Below are positions 39,925 through 52,030 of a stretch of 64,000 nt of DNA, in pieces. Position 1 is the first letter of the stretch. The number at the start of each line of letters is the position of its first letter. The notes beneath the pieces were generated by a model, which saw only the letters and a list, made by a program, of their open reading frames with translations, made no database searches and had not been told where the DNA came from. Origin of the DNA: Flavobacteriaceae bacterium. GTDB taxonomy: Bacteria; Bacteroidota; Bacteroidia; Flavobacteriales; Flavobacteriaceae. The stretch is from the NCBI GenBank assembly GCA_026709415.1, contig JAPOSZ010000018.1, positions 1 through 64,000 of the forward strand, given 5' to 3'. Made by a program: the position numbers and the translations under genes.

Positions 39925-42822
39925 ATGAATAAATCATTAAAATTCGTTTTTCTTTTACCATTGGTATTCTATATGCCAATAGCATCTGCCCAAGTTCAAA
40001 TTTCAGGGAATGTTAAAGATGCTGAAACCAATGAACCTCTTTTAGGTGTTCAAGTGGTTGTTCAAGGCACATCATTTGGAACAATATCTGATCCAGATGG
40101 AAATTATTCCATCACAGTGCCTGAAGTTGGCAGTATACTGGAATTTCGATTTGTAGGCTATGGAGCTCAAGAATTTGTCATTTCAAATGAAACGACAACC
40201 ATTGACGTTTCATTGGCCCAAAGTATTCTGAGTTTGGATGATGTGGTGGTTATCGGATCTCGACGATTGCCTCGACTCATTAAAGACTCGGCGGTTCCAG
40301 TGGATGTTTTTGGTCCAAAAGATTTGGTTTCACAAACAAGTACGGATGTCGATGAAATATTAAGGACCCAAATTCCTTCTTTCAATGTTCAACGTCACGG
40401 TATTGATGATGAGGCCACATTGGTACGACCCATCACACTTCGGGGCCTTTCTCCAGATAATGTGGTCGTGCTAGTCAATGGAAAACGACGACATCGTTCC
40501 GCTTCCTTAGCTCTTTTGGGAAGTTCTCTAAATACGGGTTCTCAAGGGGTAGACCTCAACATGATTCCAAGTATTGCATTAAAACAAGTTGAGGTCTTAC
40601 GTGATGGTGCTGCTGCACAGTATGGTGCCGATGCCGTTGCGGGTGTGTTTAACATGCAACTTCGCGATAATCCAAGCGGCTTACAAATAAGGCTACAAGG
40701 AGGCCAATATTTTGGAGGGGATGACATTATTTTAAGAGGTATTGATGCTTCGAATGGAAGATTGTCAAATCAGGAGACCACTGGGAAAGGAGGTAACATC
40801 ATGGCAGCTGTGAATTTAGGACTTCCACTGACTGAAAATGGTTTTATAAATATTAGTGCGGAATACCGTGATGCCAATCCAACCATTCGAAGTGGTCTAA
40901 GAAGAGACGAAATAGCATTAAATGAAAGAGGATATCCAGTCAATAATCCAGCTCAAATATGGGGTAGTCCTGATGTGAGCAATTCCTTGATCACTTTTGT
41001 AAATGCTGGCATTGATCTTAGTGAAAACACCCATTTTTATGCATTTGGTGGGTATGGAACCCGAGAATCGGAAGGGGGATTTTACTTTCGAGCGCCAGGT
41101 ACAAGCAGTGCTCGAAGTGCCGTGTTTAGAAATGGAGATGTAAGAGCTGTTGCTGATTTAAATCAAAACGATGCTATCGATTGTGCACAATTAGTTCCTA
41201 GTCTTGATGCTACTTTCGCTGAAGTGAGTTCATTTGTTTCTCAATATCAAGGCGATTGTTTTCTTTTTAATGAATTATTTCCTGGCGGTTTTACTCCACG
41301 TTTTGGTGCGGATATTACTGACATAAGTGCAACTACAGGTCTTCGCGGTGGCCGGTATGATGGATTTCAATGGGATTTGAGTTTTGGTTATGGAAATAGT
41401 AAGATTGACTATTTCATCTACAATACAATCAATGCTGCATTGGGACCAGATACGCCTACTTCATTTAAGCCACGAGGTTACGATCAAGAAGAAGTAACCA
41501 TTGCAGCGGCGGGATCGTTTCCCATTGAAATGAACGCTTTTGCAACCCCGTTAAATGTCGCCTTTGGATTAGAATGGCATAACGAAAAATTCACAACTAA
41601 AGCTGGCGATCCAGATTCGTACAGAGACCGTCCAGATAGGTTGTATACGAGTCAGGGATTTAGTTTGGGATCAAATGGATATCAGGGTTTAAATCCAAAG
41701 TTTGCCATTTCTGAAGATCGTCCCAACGTGTCTTTTTATGTTGATTTAGAAACGGATATCACTTCTCAATGGACTTTAGGTATTGCAAGTCGATACGAAA
41801 ATTATTACGATGACTTTGGTTCCACTGTAACAGGAAAAATAGCTACATTATATCGTGTGTTAGATGGTTTCCGCCTACGAGGAACGGCTTCGACCGGTTT
41901 TAGAGCACCCACCCCTGGACAAGCTAATCTTTGGGCACTTCAGACTGCATTGTCAGGAACTGGAGATCAATTGGTCGAAACAGGACAACTTCCGCCTACA
42001 CATCCGATTTCCCGAGCATTAGGAGGAGAAGAATTAACCGAAGAAACGGCTGTGAGCCTATCGTTAGGTTCAATTGTGGATCTTACGCCAGATTTAACCT
42101 TGACACTAGATTACTTTAATATATCTATGAAAGATCGAATTTCATTGACTGGAAATATTGAAATTACTGAAGAAATTCAAGATGTTATCAAAAAAGATCC
42201 CGGCGTTTTTGGTGGTGCAACTACACTGCGAGAGATTAAATTCTTTTCTAACGATTTTGATACCAACACGCAGGGAATTGATCTTCTTTTGGCGTTTGAT
42301 TATGAAAGTCCAGCAGGACATGCAACTCAGGCATCCATTGCTTGGAACTGGACAACCACTACTTTAAAAGATTTTTCTGAACCAAGAGAAATTAACCAGT
42401 TTTTAGACACCAGATTAAGTGAACCATTTACACTTAGTCTATTAACGCCTCGTCGGCAGTTTGAAGCGGAGGAACTGAATCCTAAAAATCGAATTGTGGC
42501 TATGGGACGTCATATTCGTGGGCCATTTAGTGGTATGTTAAGATTCAATTACTTTGATGGATGGCGTGCTTGTCGAAATAACAGCAATTCTTGTGTCAAT
42601 CTCCTGGATAAGTATGATTCTGCTATTATTATGGATGCAGAAGTTGGCTTCCGATTTTTTAATAATTATCAGTTCTCATTTGGAATCGATAATATATTTG
42701 ACACGGTGCCCGATGCCCACGAAGATGAAACTTTAAGTCAAGGAAATATTCGTCCAGAAAGTACGCCTTGGGATTATAATGGACGAGCGTTTGTTGCTCG
42801 ATTGCTGATTGATTTATTCTAA
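39925..42822 (+). CDS. TonB-dependent outer-membrane receptor
   Basis: About 965 aa; start at MNKSLKFVF gives a clean signal peptide ending IASAQ. Domains in order: carboxypeptidase-D-regulatory-like domain (about 28-110, SGNVKDAETNEPLLGVQVVV, ISDPDGNYSI), plug (about 125-250, with VEVLRDGAAAQYGADAVAGV) and a 22-strand-type barrel to a terminal Phe. It is not a SusC type: the SusC extra domains and a SusD partner are missing. In place and type it could import a siderophore, cofactor or sugar; the neighbouring sugar porter is suggestive but the IS5 separates them. A strong terminator follows. Confidence 0.88.
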   Translation: MNKSLKFVFLLPLVFYMPIASAQVQISGNVKDAETNEPLLGVQVVVQGTSFGTISDPDGNYSITVPEVGSILEFRFVGYGAQEFVISNETTTIDVSLAQSILSLDDVVVIGSRRLPRLIKDSAVPVDVFGPKDLVSQTSTDVDEILRTQIPSFNVQRHGIDDEATLVRPITLRGLSPDNVVVLVNGKRRHRSASLALLGSSLNTGSQGVDLNMIPSIALKQVEVLRDGAAAQYGADAVAGVFNMQLRDNPSGLQIRLQGGQYFGGDDIILRGIDASNGRLSNQETTGKGGNIMAAVNLGLPLTENGFINISAEYRDANPTIRSGLRRDEIALNERGYPVNNPAQIWGSPDVSNSLITFVNAGIDLSENTHFYAFGGYGTRESEGGFYFRAPGTSSARSAVFRNGDVRAVADLNQNDAIDCAQLVPSLDATFAEVSSFVSQYQGDCFLFNELFPGGFTPRFGADITDISATTGLRGGRYDGFQWDLSFGYGNSKIDYFIYNTINAALGPDTPTSFKPRGYDQEEVTIAAAGSFPIEMNAFATPLNVAFGLEWHNEKFTTKAGDPDSYRDRPDRLYTSQGFSLGSNGYQGLNPKFAISEDRPNVSFYVDLETDITSQWTLGIASRYENYYDDFGSTVTGKIATLYRVLDGFRLRGTASTGFRAPTPGQANLWALQTALSGTGDQLVETGQLPPTHPISRALGGEELTEETAVSLSLGSIVDLTPDLTLTLDYFNISMKDRISLTGNIEITEEIQDVIKKDPGVFGGATTLREIKFFSNDFDTNTQGIDLLLAFDYESPAGHATQASIAWNWTTTTLKDFSEPREINQFLDTRLSEPFTLSLLTPRRQFEAEELNPKNRIVAMGRHIRGPFSGMLRFNYFDGWRACRNNSNSCVNLLDKYDSAIIMDAEVGFRFFNNYQFSFGIDNIFDTVPDAHEDETLSQGNIRPESTPWDYNGRAFVARLLIDLF

Positions 42823-42843
42823 CCATAAATATTTATCATAAAC

Positions 42844-42876
42844 AAAGCCTCGGAATTATTTCGAGGCTTTTTTGTT
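42844..42876 (+). terminator. Rho-independent terminator of the TonB receptor gene
   Basis: Stem AAAGCCTCG (42844-42852), 9-base loop, CGAGGCTTT (42862-42870), then a T-rich run. It starts 22 bp after the stop codon. Confidence 0.85.
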
Positions 42877-42880
42877 TTCA

Positions 42881-44144
42881 GGTTCTACTGCGAAAGTTGT
42901 GGGTCGGTTTACTTTTGGGCCATTCATTCTTTATGAAAAAGCTTTGAGCATTTTTTGAATCAATTTTGAAGATGGGCGATTCACGGCCGGTCGATGACGT
43001 TTCTATTAACGATCACCAGCATTCCATTCATGTTGATGTCTCTCCTGTTGGTGGTCGTGTGGTGTGCCCTGGAACTGGCGAAGAAGGATCGATCGATGAT
43101 CATCGTCAGGAGCATGCCTAGCGTCTTTTGAATTGATGGCCGTATCCGTGTTTAATTCATGGGCGGGTGCCTCGCATCCATTCTTCTGCGGGGGTCCAGA
43201 TGATCCATGTGCCTTGGGCGGGTGGCTCATCGGTTCCTATGGTGATTTGAAATAGGAGCCATCGATCGCCTCTTGACCAGCAGAAACCAACCCCCAACAG
43301 TCTAACGTTGGCGTTGTGGTTTTCAGGCCATCCGTGGCCTCTTCAAGCGTGGGGTCATCCATGGCATGAAGTGGTGTTCCGATGCCCCACCGTTGCTCAT
43401 TCGTTGGGATGAAAAAGCCATCCCAAAGGGGATTGGTGATGCGACGATGCTCAGTGATCCGACGCTAGGAACGGTGCTTGATTTGGCGGAGTGGCGAAAC
43501 CTGACCAACGTTCAAGACCATTGCCATAAGAAAAAAGAAAACCCATCGAAACCATCACTACGGATAGCTGGTGGCCTTCGATTTCTTCTGCCCAAAAACG
43601 ATTGCTTGAGATTCCCTTGATGTATGATCGATTGTATGGGACGCCATATCGCAACAAGGCCATCGACGAAGTCAGACGAAGGGAAGTGAAAAAACAGGCG
43701 GTGCTACAAAACGCTCAGTTGGCCATCCTGAAAAACGACGACAACTGAATCGAAAAATCAAAAGAAATCTTTCAAAGAGTCCCAGAAGGTCACGGAGTGG
43801 TCCGTCACGTTTGGAAACTCCAAGAGGATGTTCCGTCCTTTTCCGAATTAAGCCCCTGGAAGAAGGCCGCAACCTATCGCCAATGTTGGATGGATCGCAT
43901 CATCCCATCACATATCCAAACAGTGGGCACAGTTAGTTGCCAGGATGTCTCCAAACCATGTTCAAGGCGTTGCTCATGCTTTATGTCGCCCACCGTCCCA
44001 TGCCAAAGCCGAGCGACAGCATGGAAAGATTTAAGAAATCAAGGCCATTGGTCGAGGCGATCGAAAATTCGAAAACTGGAGAGCAGCGGTCCTGTTTTTT
44101 AATGGCAGTCTCAATCGTTACCCACAACTTTCGTAGTGCAAACC
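42881..44144 (+). mobile_element. Decayed ISAon1-type (ISL3 family) insertion sequence, copy 1
   Basis: Ends are near-inverted: 42881-42904 begins GGTTCTACTGCGAAAGTTG, and 44120-44144 ends with the matching AACTTTCGTAGTGCAAACC. The plus strand between them keeps pieces of the two ISAon1 reading frames, broken by frameshifts and stops: APPLLIRWDEKAI near 43370-43420, RRREVKKQAVLQNAQLAILK near 43680-43740, VRHVWKLQEDV near 43800 and, in another frame, AKAERQHGK near 44000. No full transposase can be made. A second copy lies inverted at 47.2-48.4 kb. Confidence 0.7.
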
Positions 44145-44170
44145 ATATTCATCAATCAAAGTTAATTTTA

Positions 44171-44230
44171 GGGAACTATATACTCTAATACGCAGAACTT
44201 CTATTTCTAAAAAAAAGGAGAACTATATAC
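44171..44230 (+). repeat. Tandem GAACTATATAC motifs upstream of the AAA+ ATPase
   Basis: GGGAACTATATAC at 44171-44183 starts a 45-bp match to the tail repeats at 45567 and (inverted) 34523. A second GGAGAACTATATAC follows at 44217-44230. Both lie about 90-145 bp before the ATPase start and could be operators, promoters or element ends. Confidence 0.65.
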
Positions 44231-44315
44231 GAAAGTAGCATTTGATTTTTACAGAAAAAATAGTTTTATCTCAATTAATATGGTATCTTCAAAAAAACAT
44301 TAAAAACCCCATCAC

Positions 44316-45560
44316 ATGCCCATCAATCGTGGATCTCATCCGATATTTCATGGTCGAAATCAAGAATTAGATGATTTTCAGTTTTTTTTAAATGAGATAG
44401 AAAAACAAAAAACCCGAACATCCTTTCTCATTCAAGGATCACCGGGTGCGGGAAAAACAACATTAGCAGAAAAGTGTGGTGCATTAGCTGAAAAACAAGG
44501 ATGGCAAGTAGTGGTGATGAATATTCCAACATTACTCAATCTAAAAGAATTTCGCAAAGCAGTTGGTCGGGAACCTCGATGGAAATTTTGGAGAAAACGT
44601 CAAGTGAAGATGCCATTAGCCCACGAAGGAGCATTGAGTTCTCTTAAAATCAATTTTGATTATCACACTTTTGTTAAAACACTGAATGCGATCCATTGTC
44701 CGACCATTCTTCATTTTGATGAAGCACAACGATTAGGACATTCGGAATTAACTACGGCACAAAAAAGTATTTTAAGTGATGTCTTAGATGAATTACATAA
44801 TCAACGAAAAAATGCGAAACATCCTATTATTTTTTTAATGAATGGATTAGGGCGAACAGAAGAAGTTTTAGAAGAATACGGTATTTCTCGCCCTGCTGAT
44901 GAAGCTGTTATTTATTTAAAAGCCTTAGATCAACATTCCGAACGAAACATTATTCGAGATTATTTAGTCAAAGAAGCTCATGTTTCGATCAACGATCCCC
45001 AATTAAATCATTGGATCGATCAAATCAGCGAACAAACCCATGGTTGGCCATCCCATATCACCAGTTATGCTAATACTTTTATGAAGTATTTACAAAAACA
45101 TGGGACATCCTTAAACCATGAAAAACTAAAAAATGTTTTAGCATTAGGCACTCAAAAACGATACCAGTATTACGATCGAAGATGTCGAGGAGTGGAACCT
45201 GAAGACAAGAAAAAAATCGCTTCATTTTTAGTTGAAAGACAAGATCAGAAAGTTTTTACCCGAAAACAATTGATTTCTTATCTTAAAGAGAGTCTTTCTG
45301 AAGAAAAGAGTCATCAGATTTTTCATCACTTATTAAACCGTGGTGGCATTCATCGAATGACAGGAGGTTCTTACCAAATAGCGATCCCTTCAATGAAAGA
45401 TTGGTTATTAGAAACCTATTCTATCAAACCAACACCAACAATCAGTCAAAAAACACCTCAACGAAGTCATTCAAAAACCATCAAACCGTCAAGATCTACT
45501 TCAAATTCTAAAAAGAAATCACCAAAAGAGCTTGATGTTTCTCAAGGCCCATCGATCTAA
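44316..45560 (+). CDS. AAA+ ATPase of the FHGR family with C-terminal winged helix (intact copy)
   Basis: 414 aa, not a named family I recognise; closest in layout to ORC1/STAND-like ATPase_2 proteins. N-terminal RGSHPIFHGRNQELDDF precedes Walker A GSPGAGKTT (41-49) and Walker B ILHFDEAQRLG (131-141). A sensor-like FLMNGLGRTEE and a lid domain (HSERNIIRDYLV, GWPSHITSYANTF) follow, then a winged-helix-like block about 290-370 (RKQLISYLKESL, LLNRGGIHRM). The tail is Ser/Lys/Pro-rich. It is flanked by direct copies of the GGGAACTATATAC repeat. Two decayed paralogues lie at 55.0-57.7 kb. The job may be DNA binding or remodelling; unproven. Confidence 0.7.
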   Translation: MPINRGSHPIFHGRNQELDDFQFFLNEIEKQKTRTSFLIQGSPGAGKTTLAEKCGALAEKQGWQVVVMNIPTLLNLKEFRKAVGREPRWKFWRKRQVKMPLAHEGALSSLKINFDYHTFVKTLNAIHCPTILHFDEAQRLGHSELTTAQKSILSDVLDELHNQRKNAKHPIIFLMNGLGRTEEVLEEYGISRPADEAVIYLKALDQHSERNIIRDYLVKEAHVSINDPQLNHWIDQISEQTHGWPSHITSYANTFMKYLQKHGTSLNHEKLKNVLALGTQKRYQYYDRRCRGVEPEDKKKIASFLVERQDQKVFTRKQLISYLKESLSEEKSHQIFHHLLNRGGIHRMTGGSYQIAIPSMKDWLLETYSIKPTPTISQKTPQRSHSKTIKPSRSTSNSKKKSPKELDVSQGPSI

Positions 45561-45566
45561 TCTTTT

Positions 45567-45626
45567 GGGAACTATATACTCTAGTATACAGAACCTCTAT
45601 GTCTAAGAAAATAGTATAAAATCCGA
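45567..45626 (-). repeat. 60-bp tail repeat at S2-B, also directly downstream of the ATPase
   Basis: Read on the minus strand it follows the S2-B stop and ends GTATATAGTTCCC, equal in length to the copy at 34464-34523. On the plus strand its GGGAACTATATAC begins 6 bp after the ATPase stop, in direct repeat with 44171-44183. Confidence 0.7.
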
Positions 45627-45839
45627 TTAAAAAATGGATCGTTGTCTTTCTTCGTTGATTCGCTTTTGGCTTTTAGGTTCGATTGGGAGGCTTTGCTTCC
45701 GTTCTTTTTCAGCAAAGTTGGGGATTTTTAACGACCTGGCTAATCGTTCCGCACCCAAGTGAATTTCTTTGGGAATATCGTTTGGTGTTGGTTTGGGTTT
45801 TCTGTTTTTAGAAGATTTCATGGTTCTTGGATGAAACAC
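45627..45839 (-). CDS. Small ORF family S2, copy B (70 aa)
   Basis: 70 aa with a GTG start: FHPRTMKSSKNRKPK, then NDIPKEIHLGAERLARSLK, IPNFAEKERKQSLP and INEERQRSIF. Very basic, no family recognised. The C-terminal 50 residues are almost identical to copy A at 34302-34463, while the intergenic sequence further out is not, which points to a conserved coding unit. It converges on the AAA+ ATPase with 66 bp between stops. The IPKEIHL core resembles S3. Confidence 0.6.
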   Translation of the reverse strand: MFHPRTMKSSKNRKPKPTPNDIPKEIHLGAERLARSLKIPNFAEKERKQSLPIEPKSQKRINEERQRSIF

Positions 45840-45872
45840 GAAGTTAGAAATTTTATTTACTTATAGTTAAAA

Positions 45873-46083
45873 CTATTGTCTATTGGATTTTCTAACATTA
45901 CAGTTACTACAAAGTACTTGGCAATCCTCTTCTGTTGTCCGTCCTCTTTCTGATTTAGGGTCTCTTGGATTAAACGGTTTTATGTGGTCTGCTCTTGCAT
46001 CCCCCCATTTCAATTCTTTGTCTTCTTTGTTGTGATATGGACAATCTATGTGATTAACAAAAGCACATAGATTATTGCCATGT
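45873..46083 (-). pseudogene. HNH endonuclease C-terminal fragment
   Basis: One open frame runs from the edge of the IS30 remnant (46083) to a TAG at 45873: LCAFVNHIDCPYHNKEDK, then DARADHIKPFNPRDPK and EEDCQVLCSNCNVRK. DHIKP followed by Cx2C with N is the C-terminal half of an HNH nuclease. The N-terminal part is missing, and the frame is cut at the 22-bp palindromic site at 46081-46101, so the IS30 insertion truncated it. Confidence 0.65.
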
Positions 46084-46101
46084 TCAACTATCTAGGCAAC
46101 A
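46081..46101. repeat. Palindromic 22-bp site, copy 1 (left edge of IS30 remnant)
   Basis: TGTTCAACTATCTAG followed by GCAACA: an imperfect palindrome (TGTT...AACA) one base shorter than the other copies. Related sites are at 47130-47151, 57747-57768 and 59628-59649. Confidence 0.55.
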
Positions 46102-46174
46102 TGAACGACCCCAGCCAAAGGATTGGCTGGAGCAGTTATAAGGTTTCATTGTGACGTTTCAAAAACAACTAAAT

Positions 46175-47176
46175 ATGAAATATCGAAAACTCAACCGAGA
46201 ACAAAGGGACATATTGGAGGCACTCCTTCATCAAGGGCTTTCCAATCGAGCCATGGCCGAAGAATGAGGAGTTCATCGGACGACCGTATGGAGAGAACGA
46301 GGCCGTCATACCGTCAAAAAAGGTCAAGACAAAGGGGGTTACCAAGCTGATACAGCACAATGGAAAGCGGTCCAGAGAGAAAAGGGGAAACCCCGTCGGA
46401 TCAAGTGGACTCGGGCACTCCAAGAAGAAATCAAACGCTTGATGGTGGAAGATCGTTGGAGCCCTGAACTGATCGCTGCCTATTGGAAGACGCATGGGAT
46501 GGCGAGCGTTTCGATAGAACGTATCGATCGCTGGTGATGGACCATGAAGCGGAGTCACAAGACGATCGATGCTCCTTACAAACGGTGGTATCTCTATTGA
46601 CGTCATGCCAAAAGAAGACGTCAGCGTGGGAACGACCAGGGAAACAGAGGGGGTATCCCAGATCGTCAATCGATGGATCAGCGTCCAGCCATTGTGGAAG
46701 AGCGTGTCCGCTTTGGCGATTTTGAAGCGGATTTGATGATTGGGAGCAAAACCGGATGTCCCTTATTCGTATTGACCGATAGAGCCAGTCGGTACACCAA
46801 GATTCAAAAGCTACCGAGCAAAGGGGCCACGCCCGTCGTTCAAGCGGTCATCGAGAACATCAGAGAAATCGGCCCTCAGCTGATGAAAACCATCCCCTTT
46901 GATCATGGATTAGAATTGGCCAAACACCATCTCATCAAGCAGCCGTTCGGCATCGAAACTTATTTTACCAGACCGTATTCGTCACAGGAAAAAGGAACCG
47001 TTGAAAACCGAATCGGCATCCTGAGACGGTAGTTCACCAAGGGGGAGAGCATGGATGATGATATCAACCAAGAAATACAAATCATTGAAGATAAAATAAA
47101 TCACAGAGGCGTTCGTAAATTTGATGACAAGTTCAACGATCTAGTGCAGCATAAAACCCCGTACTTAATGGTTTGA
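46175..47176 (+). pseudogene. Decayed IS30-family transposase
   Basis: Starts MKYRKLNREQRDILEALL with a helix-turn-helix (SNRAMAEE*GVHRTTV), then WTRALQEEIKRLM and SPELIAAYW, and the catalytic part RPAIVEERVRFGDFEADLMI, LFVLTDRASRYTKI, FTRPYSSQEKGTVENRIG, the IS30 DDE core. At least four stops interrupt it: TGA near 46266 and 46535, TGA near 46599, and TAG near 47030. Three of the TGA codons sit where Trp would fit, so G-to-A decay is likely. It cannot make transposase. Confidence 0.8.
47130..47151. repeat. Palindromic 22-bp site, copy 2 (right edge of IS30 remnant)
   Basis: AGTTCAACGATCTAG followed by TGCAGCA, four differences from the copy at 57747. It lies inside the last codons of the IS30 frame. 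Confidence 0.5.
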
Positions 47177-48371
47177 ATAGAATGGTTGCTCTCCAATTTT
47201 TGAACTTTCGATAGCCTTGACCAATGGCCTTGATTTCTTGAATCCTTCCATGCCATCGCTTCGCTTTGGCATGGGACTGCGGATAACACAAGGCCTGACC
47301 AACGCCTTGAACATGGTTTGGAAACCTCTTGACCACCGGACAGACTTCTTGGATGCTGGACGGGATGACGCTATTCATCCAACATTGGAGATATGGTGAG
47401 GCCTCCTTCTAGGTACTCGATTCAAAAAAAGATTTCAAATCCTCTTTGAGTTTCCAAACACGACGGATGTCTCCATGGCTTTCTAGCACTCTTAGGAAGA
47501 CTTCTTTTTGTTTTTCGACTCGGTTGTCGTCGTTTTTCAGGATGGCCAACCGAGCGTTTTGGAGCTCGGCCTGTTTTTTCACCTCCCTTCGTCGTACCTG
47601 GTCGATGACCTTGTTGAGATGTGGCACCCCATGGAATCGATCATCAATCAAGGGGACTTCGGGTCATCGTTCTTGAGTCGAATCGATGTCAGGGCACCAC
47701 GGATCGGTAGTGATGGTTTTGATGTGCTTCCTCTTTTCTTTTGGCCATGGACGGCGGAGGTGACCTTGGACATTAATGATTTTCCCCCTTTCCACCAAAT
47801 CAAGCCCGCCCCTTGGGTTGGATTGCAGAGAATCGTCGCATCACTATCTTTTTTTTTGATGGCTTTTTCATCCCAACGAATGGGCAACGGTGGGGCATCG
47901 AAACAACAATAGCGACGGCCCGATTGAAGCGGCCATGGACAACCTGAAAACCGCAACGTCAAAGCTCGGCTGTTTGAGTTTGGTTTCTAGTGGCCAAGAG
48001 GCGATCGATAGCCCCTATTTCAAATCGCCATGGGAACATCGCCAAGGAACAACCATCGTCTAGACACTTGCAGAAGACGGGATGCGAGGAATCGACAATG
48101 AATGAAACACGGGTGTATGGGCATCTATCCATAGGACACAAGATACGCTCTTGACGATGATTGTCGATGGATCCTTCTTCACCCGTCTCAGGGCATACTA
48201 CGTGGCCACCAACACATGAATGGCCATCTAGCGATCATCAACAGAAAGGGCATCTACCCGCCATGAATCACCGACTTTGAAGATCGACTCAAAAAATGGC
48301 AACAGTTTTTTCTTCAAACCTTGAATTCATGAATCAAAGATAAACCGACTCACAACTTTCGTAGTAGAACC
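47160..48371 (-). mobile_element. Decayed ISAon1-type (ISL3 family) insertion sequence, copy 2, inverted
   Basis: The 5' end on the minus strand (48371 down to 48348) is GGTTCTACTACGAAAGTTG, nearly identical to the left end of copy 1. Reading down the minus strand one finds LLPFFES and SWRVDALSVDDR, PPLPIRWDEKAI, FHGVPHLNKVIDQVRRRE, RRVWKLKEDLKSFF and SHAKAKRWHGRIQEI, split over frames by stops and shifts. The 3' end is lost next to the IS30 remnant near 47160. The 48371 end is only 24 bp before the carA -7 box. Confidence 0.7.
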
Positions 48372-48394
48372 ACCAAAGATTATAGCAATTGTTT

Positions 48395-48401
48395 TACTTT
48401 G
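48395..48401 (+). promoter_or_regulatory. -7-like promoter box for carA
   Basis: TACTTTG, one base short of TAnnTTTG, lies 21 bp before the chosen carA ATG. The ISAon1 end stops 24 bp upstream, so any -33 element comes from IS-derived or junction DNA. Confidence 0.4.
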
Positions 48402-48421
48402 CAACGTCCCAAACGAAATCT

Positions 48422-50835
<2,414 letters not shown>

Positions 50836-50860
50836 TGTTAAAGACAAAGCATTAGAAGGG

Positions 50861-52030
50861 TCAGTTATTTTTTTGAATAGGTACTCGCTTTATGATGGCT
50901 TTAAATAGATTTCCTTCTCGATGATCCTCAAATTCTATGTTAGGATATTCTTTTAGTGAACGTAATATTCCACTTCCTAAACCACGATAAAGTATTTTGG
51001 GAGCGAATGAATATAGAAGAGGATTACGAGCAACTGAAATGCCCATTTTAATATTGGCTACAGTTAATTTGTTCGGTAGGTGTCCTGGACTGATAATTTC
51101 AATTCGGTCTTTAAAAACAAACAATTTTATAGGTGAACGAATAAAATAGTCCCTATGAATTAAAGCATTGGTTATTAATTCTTGGATCACATTTCTTGGT
51201 ATTTCTGGAATGCCAACTGAATTGAAGCATTGATCTTTCTGAACATGATGAATATTGGATAGTACAAAACTTACTGCTTGTTGATAAATATCTATGAGTT
51301 TTCCATTAAAATCTTTACTATCTATGTAGTTCGTATCAGTAATATCATTTCCAAAAAAGGCTACCGCTTTTAAATTAAAAACTGGCAACAGATTTTGTGG
51401 TTTAAGAGCAAATAACAAAACACCACAGTAATTCAATGTGCCATCAGAAGCTAGTTTCATATTTTCCAATAACTGTTTCAGTGAAATGTTTTGATCTTCT
51501 ATTCGTTCACCATATTCTTTGATGAAAAACTTTGAAAAAAAGGTTCTGTCAATATCAGCCATTGTGGCATCATCAACTAAGGAGGCATCCGTTTTGGCTA
51601 ATCCTGCTCTTTGATACAGCCGAATAATTTCTTCACGTGAACTGACCTTTATGGTATCGGAACCTATTTTTTTGTAAATCTGATGGTTCTTATCCATATA
51701 GGGCTTGTTTAATCCTATAGGAACAAAAACGATAATTAATTTTCCAAGTTTCAAGGAAAATGTTTGTGTTGTAATCCGATGATTAATTGGTTTAACATGT
51801 TGTGAAATGGCATTTGAAATATGTTGATTAATACGAATCACATCATCGGTATTTAGCCCTGATATTTCTCCTTGATCGGTAACCCCAATAATGATAGTGC
51901 CACCATCATCAGAATTACTGAAGGCAACAATTTCTTTTGAAAGAGTCTCTGGATGTTTTATGTTGCTTTTAAACTGATGCTTTGAGTCTTCACCATTGGC
52001 AATGGTTCCCAATAATTCTTCTAATTCCAT
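50861..52030 (-). CDS. AlbA_2-domain ATP-binding protein (Schlafen-like regulator)
   Basis: 389 aa. N-terminal AlbA_2 domain about 12-125: EDSKHQFKSNI, EIVAFSNSDDGGTIIIGVTD. Middle part has LNYCGVLLFALKPQNLLPVF and AVAFFGNDITDTNYID. The C-terminal HATPase-like domain has ELITNALIHRDYFIRSP and IEIISPGHLPNKLT. Such proteins are called ATP-dependent helicase-related or transcriptional regulators; some take part in phage defence. The start overlaps the 3' end of TrlF by 10 bp, so the two are made together. Convergent with eno, 25 bp apart. Confidence 0.85.
   Translation of the reverse strand: MELEELLGTIANGEDSKHQFKSNIKHPETLSKEIVAFSNSDDGGTIIIGVTDQGEISGLNTDDVIRINQHISNAISQHVKPINHRITTQTFSLKLGKLIIVFVPIGLNKPYMDKNHQIYKKIGSDTIKVSSREEIIRLYQRAGLAKTDASLVDDATMADIDRTFFSKFFIKEYGERIEDQNISLKQLLENMKLASDGTLNYCGVLLFALKPQNLLPVFNLKAVAFFGNDITDTNYIDSKDFNGKLIDIYQQAVSFVLSNIHHVQKDQCFNSVGIPEIPRNVIQELITNALIHRDYFIRSPIKLFVFKDRIEIISPGHLPNKLTVANIKMGISVARNPLLYSFAPKILYRGLGSGILRSLKEYPNIEFEDHREGNLFKAIIKRVPIQKNN

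Noticed and set aside
46105..46135. Short hairpin CCAGCC...GGCTGG as a terminator
   Set aside because: No T-run follows in either direction and it lies inside the IS30 end, so it is probably part of the element.
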